64,000 nt of DNA from positions 110,874,221 through 110,938,220 of the forward strand of contig OX377202.1 in assembly GCA_947396885.1 (NCBI GenBank). Direction: 5' to 3'. Source of the DNA: Heligmosomoides polygyrus polygyrus (lineage: Eukaryota > Nematoda > Chromadorea > Rhabditida > Heligmosomidae). Positions 21,300 through 31,122 of the stretch are shown one piece after another. Positions within the stretch are counted from its first letter, which is position 1, and each line of letters begins with the position of its first letter. The position numbers and the translations under genes were made by a program. The notes below the pieces were generated by a model. That model was not told the origin of the DNA, did not search any database, and saw nothing but the letters and a program-made list of their open reading frames with translations.

Positions 21300-22021
21300 T
21301 AAGGCTCTGTTCATACTTCGCGACAGCAGCGACAAGAGCGCAGCGTGCGCAGCGCGCAAAAGCATGAACAGGCGACAAGAGCGACTGGAGCGACAAGAAC
21401 GACAAAAGCGACAAGAACGACTGGGGCGACGGACGTGGTGTGGTGTACGTAATTGCACCATAACGACTACTTCGTGGCCTAAAATACCAAGTGAATAGAG
21501 GTCTTCACGTCTAACTTCAACTTCCATTGCATTAGTTTTTGGAAACTGAAACAGACACAAGCAAACAGTTATATTAGTAAAAAGTTTCCTGAAACTGAGA
21601 CAAACACAAGTAAACTGTCATATTTTTAGTCAAAAAGTTGTTAGAAACTGAAACAGACAGAAGCGAACGATCATACTGCCTACATCGTCAGTCTGGCTCT
21701 CAAAATAGACATAAAAGTCCTCCTTACCTTTGTGTGAAGAACGTCCGAACAGGAATTGTTTCCTTCCAGCACTAGTGCGCCTTCCAGCACTAATGCGGTG
21801 TAATTACGTACTCCACACTCCGTTCGTCGCCCCAGTCGCTCCCGGCGCAGGCGCGAAGTATGAACAGGCGACAAGAGCGACAATAGCGACAAGAGCGACT
21901 GGAGCGACGGCGCAGGCGCGAGTATGAACAATTTTCGGCGGCGCGCGCTCGGTTTTAATCGATATGCATGTTTTGCACGGGCGACGAGTCGCTCTTGTCG
22001 CGAAGTATGAACAGGCCCTAA
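21300..22021. mobile_element. MITE with TTCATACTTCGCGACA arms and 9-bp tandem repeats
   Basis: The left end GGCTCTGTTCATACTTCGCG (21304) and the right end CGCGAAGTATGAACAGGCCC (about 22000-22019) are inverted. Each side then contains tandem GCGACAAGA/GCGACTGGA units (21370-21430 and 21868-21910). An inner inverted pair (GTGTACGTAATTGCACC and GGTGTAATTACGTACTCC) brackets the centre. Non-coding; ORFs across it come from the tandem unit. Confidence 0.65.
21531..21675 (+). repeat. Three-copy tandem repeat, about 42-52 bp unit
   Basis: Three consecutive units each contain an (A/T)TTAGT start, a GAAACTGA(A/G)ACA(G/A)ACA core and an AAGCAAACAGTTAT-type end, at about 21531, 21573 and 21620. It lies in the centre of the MITE above. 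Confidence 0.6.
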
Positions 22022-22376
22022 GCGCTGCTGCGTACTGTTGGTGCCCTGCAGCAGCCGTAAAACGGCCCACCTAATTTTCGACGAGTTGGCCTAAAGGACT
22101 AGAGGCGTATTTTACGATCGACTAGATACTTTACAGAAGTAAGCCTTACTGACCTTATACACGCATACCACACGCCGTTTGACCCACATGCCGTCTGCCA
22201 TAATTAAAAATTATAAAGGCCCGGCTTTTTTCAAAGGAACGCAATTTTTGAACTACCCTTCACGGCCACTAATCCATTTTGCTTCCAAATACAGAAAGAG
22301 ATGAATAAGCCTATGCTCTCCAATCTGCTTTCTGCTTCCCCCACTACCTGCATTTCCTGGTAGGGAAGAGTATGAC
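22022..22376. other. Unassigned spacer
   Basis: No supported feature. Confidence 0.3.
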
Positions 22377-22844
22377 GTGCACATGTTTCCCTGTTGTTAT
22401 TGCTATAGTAACGCGTGTTTGTTCCCACGGGCATCGCTGTTTTGCGCTTCTCAGATGGCCTTCTTTTCATTCATTAGTCGTCGCTGCAGCATTTCGGGGC
22501 CTCTTTTTAGCGCTCTTGGGACCTTGGCTGCTGGCCGTCATCCACTCCCTAATAATTCATCACTCTCGAGCAGAAGCCACATTGCCGAGATTTGTGCTGC
22601 CTACATCAAAAACACTTCCTCTATATTGCAGTTACGCTTCCCGTACAGCTTAGTATTTTCTAGCTCTTTTAAGGAAACAACCAGTGGGTGTTTTATCGAA
22701 AAAACAGAAGTTTCAAGGGAATGCGAACTCAAAATATTAGGGAAACTTTGGGAAAAGGGTAGAAGAATGGTAATGGAAAGGAGCAGGCATAGAAAAATGG
22801 CTCCCGCTTTGCCTTCTGAATATCTTTCAGATAAAGATAGTTAG
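22377..22844 (+). CDS. Weak candidate: 155-codon open frame
   Basis: The longest + strand frame not explained by a transposon. The more protein-like part begins at an ATG (about 22455) just after CTTCTCAG, reading MAFFSFISRRCSISGPLFSA. It includes SRSHIAEICAAYIKNTSSIL and ends ALPSEYLSDKDS. A second frame is open over half of it and there is no recognised family. It could be a chance ORF, or an exon with the acceptor named. Confidence 0.2.
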   Translation: MHMFPCCYCYSNACLFPRASLFCASQMAFFSFISRRCSISGPLFSALGTLAAGRHPLPNNSSLSSRSHIAEICAAYIKNTSSILQLRFPYSLVFSSSFKETTSGCFIEKTEVSRECELKILGKLWEKGRRMVMERSRHRKMAPALPSEYLSDKDS

Positions 22845-23534
22845 AAGCAAATATTATTGACAAAACGACGGCTATTTTTTCTGCACCTATGGCTTCATTC
22901 TTGCCTTTCTCTCCCGTTTTCCCCGAGTTTTCTCCTTATTTATATGAACTCGCTGATTCCCTTGCAACTTGTGTTTTCGCCTTCTGCTTCGTTATTTGTC
23001 GTGTTTGCTATCAGCCTGCACAACTTCGGCATCGATTCCCATGTCTCACCAGTTTCCCGCAGCGCATCCGTTGGTTCGTCTTCTGGTCCTCATCTGGTCC
23101 TCCGCTCCTAATCATGGATCTTTTCTGTGTTAGGTTTGAACAGAAACTAATGTAGGATTTCACTACACAATCTTCAGACGGCGGACATCTTGTCGAACAG
23201 CGATGGTATTAAAAATTGAGTACAGACGTTTTCTAGAAGCTTTCCTTTAATGGGAGACCTCAAATATTATTTTAGAGAGTGCAAAAATGCTGCCAGTGCG
23301 AAAATTGAGCACCAGTTCCTTCTCCCATGAGGCAGCGCAAAAAAGAGAGAAGAAGAGAAAACAGAAAGAATAAAAAGACTGAAAGAAAGAAGAAGAAGTG
23401 AGAGATAAACATTTTGAACGCCACAACTTGAGAAAATTCAGGGTTCAGAACACATTATGATGATATAATTATAAATACATAAATAAATAAATAAATAATA
23501 TTAAATATCAAATATTATTGTATAAAATAAAATA
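22845..23534. other. Spacer with (AAAT)n microsatellite
   Basis: A purine-rich tract at 23335-23400 and an AAAT/AATA repeat at about 23475-23502. No gene. Confidence 0.5.
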
Positions 23535-23710
23535 GTACGGTGGAGCGTGCGACTCCAATTTATCAGCTTTTCGCAACGTTTTTCCCGCTGTCGTCGAGCC
23601 CACTTGCGTCTATCTTCTTCCAATTGTAGCTAGACGTGCAGTAATTTGTCATACTCCTCCAACTTGTCCCAGATGTCTAGCGGCTTTTTCAACGGCAAAG
23701 CAATCGTCTG
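23535..23710 (-). pseudogene. Exon-like sequence with an internal stop
   Basis: On the minus strand, an acceptor GCATTTGCAG ends at 23711. The frame then reads QTIALPLKKPLDIWDKLEEY and DKLLHV, a TAG at 23630-23632, and in the same frame LQLEEDRRKWARRQREKRCE then KLINWSRTLHRTIL. The charged, helix-favouring sequence on both sides of the stop suggests one original coding unit. If the stop is real in the mRNA, the exon could simply end at LLHV. I do not recognise the family. Confidence 0.4.
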
Positions 23711-23879
23711 CTGCAAATGCACGCAACGGCGTTTATAAACAAATTCCTTGAATTTAATGTCAATTTTTCAGGGTAAAAGTTATTTCGTATTTGTCCTAGC
23801 TTTACTACATCTACATTGCACTTGGGTCATAAAAATAGAACAGTCGAAACCTGCACAAAACGTGAGCAACATTGTTGTA

Positions 23880-25149
23880 TTAGGTTGGTGCATAAGTTCT
23901 CGGACATTTGGGGCACGAAATATTTATTATCACAACATGCGAACAACAATATCAAATCATTTGAAGTAGCCACCCTTTACAGCAATTGTCTTTCGCCAAC
24001 GTGCTGGTAAGTCATGGATGCCTTCCTCCAAAACGTGGCCGGTTGTATTCGAAAAATGTGAGCAGTGCCTCCTTGACATCCTCTCGGTTCCTGAATTGCT
24101 GGCCGTCCAAATAGCGTTGAAGGCTTGAAAACAAATGATAATCAGAAGGACCGAGATCTGGTGAGTAGGGTGGATGTAGAAGAACGGTCCATCCGTAGTC
24201 CGCCACCTCAGACGCCTCGCTCTAGCAATAGCGGTCTAGCGTTGTCGTGTTGAAAATACACCTTCACCTGCTCTCCTCGTGTGGTTTGAAGGTGGGCCCT
24301 CAACTTCCTCAGTTGGTTGACGCAAACCTCTGCCGTCACTGTTATCCCTTCGACCAGCAGCTCCCAGTATTCTACGCCAAGAACGCTCCACCAATTGCAT
24401 AGCATCACCTTCTTCACGTGAAGGTCGGGTTTCGGAACGTCCTCTGCCTCTCCAGTTGCGTCAACCCACTGTGCACGCCGGTGATAATTGGAGTAGAGTA
24501 TCCGCTTCTCATCCCCGGTGACAAGGTTGTCCAGCCATCCGTGGGTACGTCTGAGGGTAAGGAGAGACAGAGCGACATCGGCTCTGCGATCCAGGTCATG
24601 TTGTGTCAAGTCGTGAGGTGCCAGCGACCCAATTTTCGCACCTTGCCAATCGACTTCAATCCTCGAACGACTGTTGAGTGACTAACACCAACAGTGCTTG
24701 ATAGCTCGCGAGTGGTTTGGTATGGGTCCGCTTCCACTCAACTTCGGAGGCCATCCAAATCCAGTGTCATCGGGCGCTCTTCTTGTTCATTATCTTCAAC
24801 GGAGAATTGACCGACTGCAAACCTCGAGAACCACTGGTACACAGTACTTCGAGCAGGAGCACTCTCGTTGTAAACATCCTCCAGGCGACGATTCGATTCG
24901 TTGGCATTGAGGCCAGATTGATGCAGGAATAACATGACGTGCCGAATATGCGTCTCAGTTGGGATGAATCGCTTAGCCATAATAGCTGACGTTAACAGCG
25001 CCGAAGTAAATGTTAGGAACAGTTTCGTAGCCCTTTCCTTTCTGTATCGATCGATCATTTACGCGTTGATACATGTGAGACATTTGGCGGGAAAATGCGC
25101 TTTCAATTCAGGAGGGATCAAATGTCCGAGAACTTATGCACCAACCTAA
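23880..25149 (-). mobile_element. Mariner transposon B, 1270 bp
   Basis: Inverted termini begin TTAGGTTGGTGCATAAGTTC at 23880 and end in the matching complement at 25149. The match extends through TCGGACATTTG. The left target TA is at 23878-23879; the right one is altered to TG. The TIR type, starting TTAGGTTGGTGCA, is shared by several animal mariner lineages. The transposase is on the minus strand. Confidence 0.9.
24012..24980 (-). pseudogene. Mariner B transposase, multiply frameshifted
   Basis: Starts MAKRFIPTETHIRHVMLFLH (ATG at 24980), followed by a helix-turn-helix region with STVYQWFSRFAVGQFSVEDN. After a frameshift near 24735 come TTRELSSTVGVSHSTVVRGL-type sequence and, in yet another frame (24208-24609), the catalytic block GDEKRILYSN, CNWW, and QHDNARP. 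The last frame (24012-24206) holds HPPYSPDLGPSDYHLF. All three catalytic Asp blocks survive, but at least three reading-frame changes make it inactive. More decayed than mariners A and C. Confidence 0.85.
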
Positions 25150-25194
25150 TGGTTTCAGGTTTCTTCTACGGCCGGTGGTAGCGCAGTCCATGGA

Positions 25195-25445
25195 TGCGCG
25201 ACTACATTAGAAGGCGAAATCGGGCCATGCTGCTCTCTAGCTGATCGTGATTTTCTCTTGATTGGATGCGATAGTTCTGTTTGTGTCACACGAAAATTTC
25301 CTAGAGCAAGAAATTACCCTCTCTTTTAGGAGAGTTCCAATGGTCAGTTTGCATTCAAAAGCGTGAACTTTGCTTGGAGGAGTGTCCAATTTGATTGAAA
25401 AGTGTTCAAATTGGTTTGAAAGGTGATCAATTTGATGATAGGAAT
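25195..25445 (+). repeat. FB-A partial copy
   Basis: The GGGCCATGCTGCTC centre block is followed by GATTTTCTCTTGATTGGAT, a jump to TTTAGGAGAGTTCCAATGG, then repeated GTGTCCAATTTGATTGAAAA / GTGTTCAAATTGGTTTGAAA units (25384-25440). An A-box-like GGTGGTAGCGCAGTCC sits just left, at 25174. Confidence 0.45.
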
Positions 25446-25929
25446 GCATGGGAAGTCTACATTGCGCTACGCAGAGCTAATGGAGCGTTTCAAGGCCTTT
25501 TTGAGTGGTCATATTGCTTCTCGGAAAGCGCCCATTTCCGATGTTAATTCGACATCTCGTTTTCGCCTTCTCCCCAATGAAATTTCGGACTCAGTAACTT
25601 TCACATTAATTCTAAGCGGTTAAGCTTTTTGAATAGTTTAGCTCTTCGCTCGTATATTGCATTGCATTAGTTCTTTTTTCGCTTTGGAAATATTCTTTGC
25701 TAGAGCCACTGGAATATTCCCTGCCATAAGTTCCTTCGATTCCGCCTAGCAAGAGAGCGCATTTAAAGTGTGTAGCTGCAATAATCTTCGGATCGACAAA
25801 GGCTTGCCTTTTGACAGGTCGTCTAGTAACAGAGAAGTATGGGACTTCCTCGGGACCTTCTCTTGCACTGAACATGCGCGTACGAACCAGTGGTTTCCAC
25901 CTCGCTCTAGTGCTTGCACCTTACCTGCC
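25446..25929. other. Dispersed repeat matching 13450-13760
   Basis: TCTCGGAAAGCGCCCATTTC followed by GATGTTAATTCGACA is repeated from 13541-13577. The similarity continues through the CGCTCGTATATT region. Non-coding. Confidence 0.45.
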
Positions 25930-25934
25930 ATTAC

Positions 25935-27290
25935 ACTGCACCCGATTCCAGGTTCCTGGTTCGAATTTCCCGTCTCGTCTAACCAAGCTTTTAATCCTTC
26001 CGAGGTTAGTGAATTGGTGCCAGACTCTATTGTAAGGATAAAGCACTGACTTGACCATCAGCTGGCCACCGCAAGTCATTGCATAGGGCAAATATGCGTT
26101 CAGATTGCCTCCTTACCATTGTGAAGGAAGTATTCCATGGGTTGTCCCATAAGTCCTTGCCGTTTTTTTCAAAGACTCACTGCGGATTTAGCTGGCGGTC
26201 TCTTGAATAGCCTGCATAGCATTCGAAAGAAAATGATTTGCTCTATAAGGACATGTATTGCACTTCTTTTTTATCATGAATTTTGTCAATTTTTAGGTCG
26301 TTGAAGTGAAAAGTGAAAAAGTGAAAAAGTAGCCATTTGCGCACTTGTTCTCTCCGCTTAGGTTTGTAACTTTTTGCGCTGTTTTTATAGCATATGGAAG
26401 GCAATGTTTTGTACTATAAGAATATGTGTTGGTCCTATTTTCTCACTTGCCCTTTATTGATTTTTAGGCCATCAAATCGGGACGTCCGACTTTTCCGTCC
26501 GAACTTTTACCGAAACTCCTGCTCTCTGGTAGGACTTTTTTGCTCGGTGTTATATGTCATTCGAAAGAAAATATTTAGCTCTGTAAGAGTTCGAGTCGCT
26601 TTGTTGGCTAATGTTGATTGCTGTCAGATATCAACAAAATTCCAAAAAGAGAAAAATCATCTTCACCAACAACTCCTTCTCCTTGTTCAGCCTGTCTTGC
26701 TCCGTTTTATATGGCGTGTGATATGACACTCGAAAGTGCATGTCTTGTTCTACCAGAATATATGGTTTGGTTCTTCGGTTATTTAAATTTTTGCTAACTT
26801 CCAAATCATCAAAATGGAGCAGTGCCAGGTCGACAAGGTTGAGCACTTTTGGCACCTTCTTCTCATTGCTTTCAACCAGGCTTCTAGTGCGGCTAAGGCA
26901 CTAGAACCCTGGTTGACCGTCAAACACTGTTTTTCACCGCCAGTTACAATTCTGTGCAAAAATCGTTGAATATGTCCGTGTGATGAATGAACATCAGGAA
27001 CCAGCGAGCCCGCCTGCTTGTCCGTGTCTACTTTTTCACTTTTTCACTTTTTACTTCAATGACCTAAAAATTGACAAAATTCATGATGAAAAAAAGAAAT
27101 GCAATACGTGTTCTGATAGAGCAAATCACTCTCTTTCGAAAGCTGTGCAGCGCTATGCAAGAGACCGCCGGCGAAATCTGTAGTGAATCGTTAAAAAAAC
27201 GGCAAGGACTTATGGGATAACCTAATAGAATGCGTGGGGCATTCCAAGGGATTGACTAACGTGGTCCCTTATCGCTTGGGTGGCTTCTTC
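25935..27290 (+). repeat. SINE1 copy split by a fold-back MITE
   Basis: 25935-26132 matches the SINE1 B-box and body (CCAGGTTCCTGGTTCGAATT, GGCCACCGCAAGTCATTGCA). The remainder resumes at 27226 with TAGAATGCGTGGGGCATTCC and runs to about 27285. The two pieces join at GAAG|TA...TA|GAATGCG, exactly the AAGTAGAATGCG of intact copies. A TA-targeting element therefore entered an existing SINE1. Confidence 0.8.
26133..27225. mobile_element. FB-B fold-back MITE, copy 1
   Basis: 1093 bp ending in ...GGACTTATGGGATAACCTAA, with a matching GGTTGTCCCATAAGTCC start, flanked by TA. The arms are about 500 bp each and nearly meet in the middle. Each arm is built of diverged repeats, about 175 bp long, carrying CATTCGAAAGAAAATG, a GCTCTATAAGAA block and a TTTTTAGG(T/C)CGTTGAAGTG block. 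No transposase frame is present. A second copy is at 29422-30461, a left half at 56177-56510, and a relative at 52487-54460. Confidence 0.8.
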
Positions 27291-27429
27291 TTCACACTGT
27301 TCTTCAGCGTTTATTCTTGTTCCTCAATCTCAAGTGCTGCTTAGTTAGCCATTGCTGCTTCGAACACCCTCCGGAGAAAGGGAATTTTTCCCAGTGATAA
27401 AGGCAGGCAAGAAAGTACCATTGGAAAAA

Positions 27430-27745
27430 CCTTATGCGAAGGATAAAGATAAGGATACAGGTGACACTAATCAACGCTTTTGTGGCATACGCCACGTATT
27501 CGACTTCTACGGAATATCATGCAGGCAACTTGAACGCGCTATTGACCGAGACAATGACTTGTGGGGTATACCCATGGGCAAATCGGTGTTCCATCCTCCG
27601 TATTCTTGCCCCTGAGATCCTGTGCCAATTCTCCCAAGAAGCGTGAAGAAACGGAGAGCTTGATTGGCCTGAATGGGTCCCGAACTAAGAACCTGGACTG
27701 TTCGGCGTGTATGTGCTTCTTCCGACTGCACCACCACGAACCCTC
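27430..27745 (-). repeat. Divergent SINE1 copy, minus strand
   Basis: Begins with an AAGGATAAAGATAAGGATA tail. It then has ATACGCCACGTATTCGACTT, ACAATGACTTGTGG and a decayed body down to GTGCTTCTTCCGACTGCACC, the reverse of the A-box region. Old and heavily mutated. Confidence 0.5.
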
Positions 27746-28197
27746 AGACTTCAACTTTGTGCAGTTCTTATGTCTTTCGAAGACTTCTTTGCTTATCTTC
27801 CGCATACTCCTGCTCTTGTTTTAAGGCATGAAGCTTACGATTAAAAACCCCTTTAATAAAAATTTCTAAAATTGACAAAGTTTGTCAGAAGCTCTTCTCA
27901 GTTCAAGTGTAATATTTAACTGGATGCTGTAAGTGCAAACCAGGGCTGTAAATTTAACTATTAACGATTTATCGACTTCAACGTTTTATTGACGTTTTTC
28001 GTTTTCCGTCAAACTGCGTCAACGAAATCGCATCCGGTATAACGACTGAGCTTCAATCTAGTCTCACTGTTTCAATCAACTAGCGCACAATACAGGAACA
28101 ACGCAGTACCGTCCTTAACTGTTGTTCGTCTCGCCAGTGTGGAGAAATCGCCTCGCTTACTGAGAATTCCGTTCCGGTTGTTCAATATTTGTGATGA
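27746..28197. other. Spacer containing one hAT-like end
   Basis: At about 27942, CAGGGCTGTAAATTTAACTA followed by TTAACGATTTATCGAC resembles the ends of the hAT-like elements (CAGGG plus repeated TTAACGATTT words). No partner end was identified. Confidence 0.3.
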
Positions 28198-28450
28198 GGT
28201 CGCATGGTAACGCAGTCCGAATAGGCGACTTCCGACGTGTACACTCAAAGTCATAGTTCATGGTTCGGATTTCGCCCAGACCAGCCAAACCTCCCATCAC
28301 TTCGGGCCCGCAGCTCAGATGGTAGCAGTCTCGCCTGGGCGATATAAAACACTGGCCTGTCATTGACTCCCACCCAGACTGCCTTCGTGATCTTGTGGAA
28401 GTGGAACGTGTGGCGCATTCCAAACGAGAAATTGCATCTTTTAACCTCTA
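28198..28450 (+). repeat. Divergent SINE1 copy
   Basis: GGTAACGCAGTCCGAATAGG stands for the A box and TTCATGGTTCGGATTTCGCC for the B box. Then CCAGCCAAACCTCCCATCAC and GTGTGGCGCATTCCAAACGA at the 3' side. An extra GCAGCTCAGATGGTAGCAG block (about 28312-28330) is absent from other copies. Confidence 0.5.
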
Positions 28451-29421
28451 TGAAGCGATATTTATACCTTTTTGACAATACTTCAACGAGATCCAATTAG
28501 TTTAAGAAAAACACCTCCGGGTTATTAGGAAATGGAGATGTTTTACGCTGAGCCTCTGTACACAGCTGCACCTCTACTGATGTACTGGGCTAATCTCATT
28601 CTGAGATCTGTCTACCTTCACGCGGCGCAGCTGATATCAAAGTAATTTTGTTCTCGCCCGGAAATTGTTGGAATGGAAAGGATTTTTCCACGGCGGGATG
28701 AATTCCGAATGACTTCCGTAAGGCGCTTGCTTTGACAAACGTTGAAATGCTCCTGTTTTTAAAAGTAAACACTTCGTTAATGGATTTGACCTCTGAGTGA
28801 TGTGCAGCTTTGGTGTTGCTTCATAGTCCTCGAAGCATGGTTTTTTTTCTAAATAGAAGAGGAATCTTTCTGACCCTGCAATAAGGAGTCTTGTTGATGC
28901 TAGGTGGACTATTGTCACTTGTTGCGAAAATGAGGATTTAGCCAAAGAGCCCCCCTGGAATTGTTATTGACATGGCGGCATATATTGACAAAGAAGAGCT
29001 AGACCTTTCTTTCATTAACACGCCAAACAGATCCTTGCTTGAGGTGATTTAACTTCCGATTTTACCGCAAAAGTGTTGTGTGAAAAAACGGGTCAAAAAT
29101 TAGCGACTAAATTTGACATACCACTTGTGCAAACTACTATCGCAGGGTTTGTAGGTTTGCTAGCTATCAGTGTGTTTCACTGGTACTTATCAAATTGATC
29201 GAGTCTCTGACAATATCTTAACGAAAGGTTGGTTTGGTTGCCCACCATTTTCTGACAACGACATCAGTAGAGCACATTGAAACGGTCGGAGAAGCTGTCT
29301 GTTAAGCAACAGAGCTTATAGTGAAGGAGAAAGAACTTCCCAATCGGAGCACTAGTCGAAGAGGGCCACGCGATTGGCAGTGAGCGCACTCTTCGATTAC
29401 TCGTCCAAAGGGCTTTTTATA
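28451..29421. other. Unassigned stretch
   Basis: No open frame with splice support or recognisable repeat ends. Confidence 0.3.
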
Positions 29422-30461
29422 TTAGGTTGTCCCATAAGTCTTCGCCGTTTTTTCAACGATTCACTGCAGAGTTCGCCGGCGGTCTATTGCATAGCGCTGC
29501 ATAGCCTTCGAAAGAAAATGATTTGCTCTATCAGAACGTGTATTGCATTTCTTTTTTCATCATGAATTTCGTCAATTTTTAGGTCGTTGAAGTGAAAAGT
29601 GAAAAAGTGAAAAAGTAGCCTTTTCCTCACTTGTTCTCTCCGCTTAAGTTTGTAATTTTTTGCGCAGTTTTTTATAGCATTTGGAAGACAATGTTCTGTG
29701 CTACAAGAATATGTGTTAGTGCTATTTGCTCATTTGTCCTTTATTGATTTTTAGGCCATCAAATTAGGACGAAGGAGGATGGTTATTTTTGCCGACAGCT
29801 CCTGCTCTGCGGTTGGACTTTTTGGGTTGACGTTATAGGACATTCGAAAGAAAATGTCCAGCTCTATAAGAATATGTGTCGCGTTTATTGATTTCTTTTG
29901 AATTTCAACAAAATGCCAAAAAGAGAAAAATTGTCTTCACCAACAACTCCTTCTCCTTCTTCAGTTGTTGATATTCGACAGAAATCAGCGTGAGCCAATA
30001 AACGCGACACAAATTCTTACTGAGCAAGACATCCTCTTCAAAACGACATATAACACCAAGCAAAAAAGTCCACCCCAGAGCAGGAGCTGTCGGTAAAAAT
30101 TTGGACGGAAAAGCCGGACGTCCCAATTCGATGGTCTAAAAACCATTAAGGGGCAAGTGAGAAAATAGGACCAACAGATATTCTTGTAGTACAGAACATT
30201 GTCTTCCGAGTGCTATAAAAAACTGCGCAAAAAATTCAAAACCTAAGCGGAGAGAGGAAGTGCGCAACTGGCTACTTTTTCACTTTTCAATTCAACGACC
30301 TAAAAATTGACAAAATTCACTACGAAAAAAGAAATGCAATAGATGTTCTGATAGAGCAAATCATTCTCTTTCGAAAGCTATGCAGCGCTATGTAAGAGAC
30401 CGCGGGCGAAAACTGCAGTGAATCGTTGAAAAAAACGGCGGGGACTTATGGGACAAACTAA
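29422..30461. mobile_element. FB-B fold-back MITE, copy 2
   Basis: 1040 bp starting TTAGGTTGTCCCATAAGTC (29422) and ending GGACTTATGGGACAAACTAA (30461), with TA on each side (29420-29421, 30462-30463). The inverted arms share the outer GCCGTTTTTTCAACGATTCA, the GAAGTGAAAAGTGAAAAAG block and, near the centre, CCGACAGCTCCTGCTCTG. The centre is near 29950. Non-coding. Confidence 0.85.
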
Positions 30462-30530
30462 TACATCCGCCCTTTTATTCTGCGGCGTCGAATACAGCTC
30501 CCGAGAATTCCGCAAAATGGTGTGCATTAT

Positions 30531-30994
30531 GGCCCCGTTTATATTTCATCGCGGCGCGACGCCACGCTACGTATAGTGGCCATAAGGCCCATGCACACTT
30601 CTGCGACAGCGCGACGCGGCCATGATGAAGCATAGGGCCGCGACGGCCGCGGCGCGACACTGCGACGTGCCGCAGGGAAGGGGCATGCATACTCTTGCGA
30701 CTGTCGCGGTGGCTATCGCAGGTGACGCCGCGCTGAGTGCCGCAGGCTGGAACAGTTCAAACCCTTCCTGGCGGCGCGGCATCCACGGGGACGTCGCTCC
30801 CGTTGCCTAAAACGGTGCTCTAACGCGACCGAGCAGCGACCGCCGGATTTCGCGGAAGTAGCCGTCGCCCCACTTGCCGCGCCGCGGTGTCGCAGAAGTG
30901 TGCATGGGCCTATACTGATTGTGCGACGCGATCGATCAATTTGGCCTCATTGCGAGGCCAACGCGTCGCGCCGCGACGAAGTATAAACGGGGCC
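30531..30994. mobile_element. GC-rich MITE interrupted by a second MITE
   Basis: The outer element opens GGCCCCGTTTATATTTCATC and closes with GACGAAGTATAAACGGGGCC, flanked by TAT on both sides (30528-30530 and 30995-30997). Inside, 30586-30910 is a separate palindromic element. The rest of the outer element matches 32233-32365 across the break, including GCGACGCGATCGATCAATTT. Confidence 0.8.
30586..30910. mobile_element. Inner GC-rich MITE
   Basis: Starts GGCCCATGCACACTTCTGCG and ends CGCAGAAGTGTGCATGGGCC, perfect inverted termini, with TAA/TAT triplets at the edges. The interior is about 70% GC and rich in GCGAC words. Non-coding; the ORFs here are compositional. A 3-bp TWA-like duplication would suit a PIF/Harbinger origin, but that is inference. 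Confidence 0.75.
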
Positions 30995-31122
30995 TATGGC
31001 GACGATGTATAGTATAAGGATGTATCGCCGTTATGCAGCACGAAAAATCAATATCTATGCCAATTGTGGAGCCGCACCGCACGGTGAGGAGCCTCGCTTT
31101 GAGCATGAGTTTCGATCGCAAC

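Noticed and set aside
20854..21498. 214-codon + strand open frame
   Set aside because: Its second half is the 9-bp tandem repeat of a MITE, and the first half has no motif or splice support; composition explains the length.
23880..25149. CRISPR-like direct repeats among TTAGGTTG words
   Set aside because: The repeats are inverted transposon ends flanked by TA in a eukaryotic genome, without regular spacers.
30475..30810. GC-rich Ala/Arg frames on both strands
   Set aside because: They fall inside nested GC-rich MITEs and mirror each other on the two strands.
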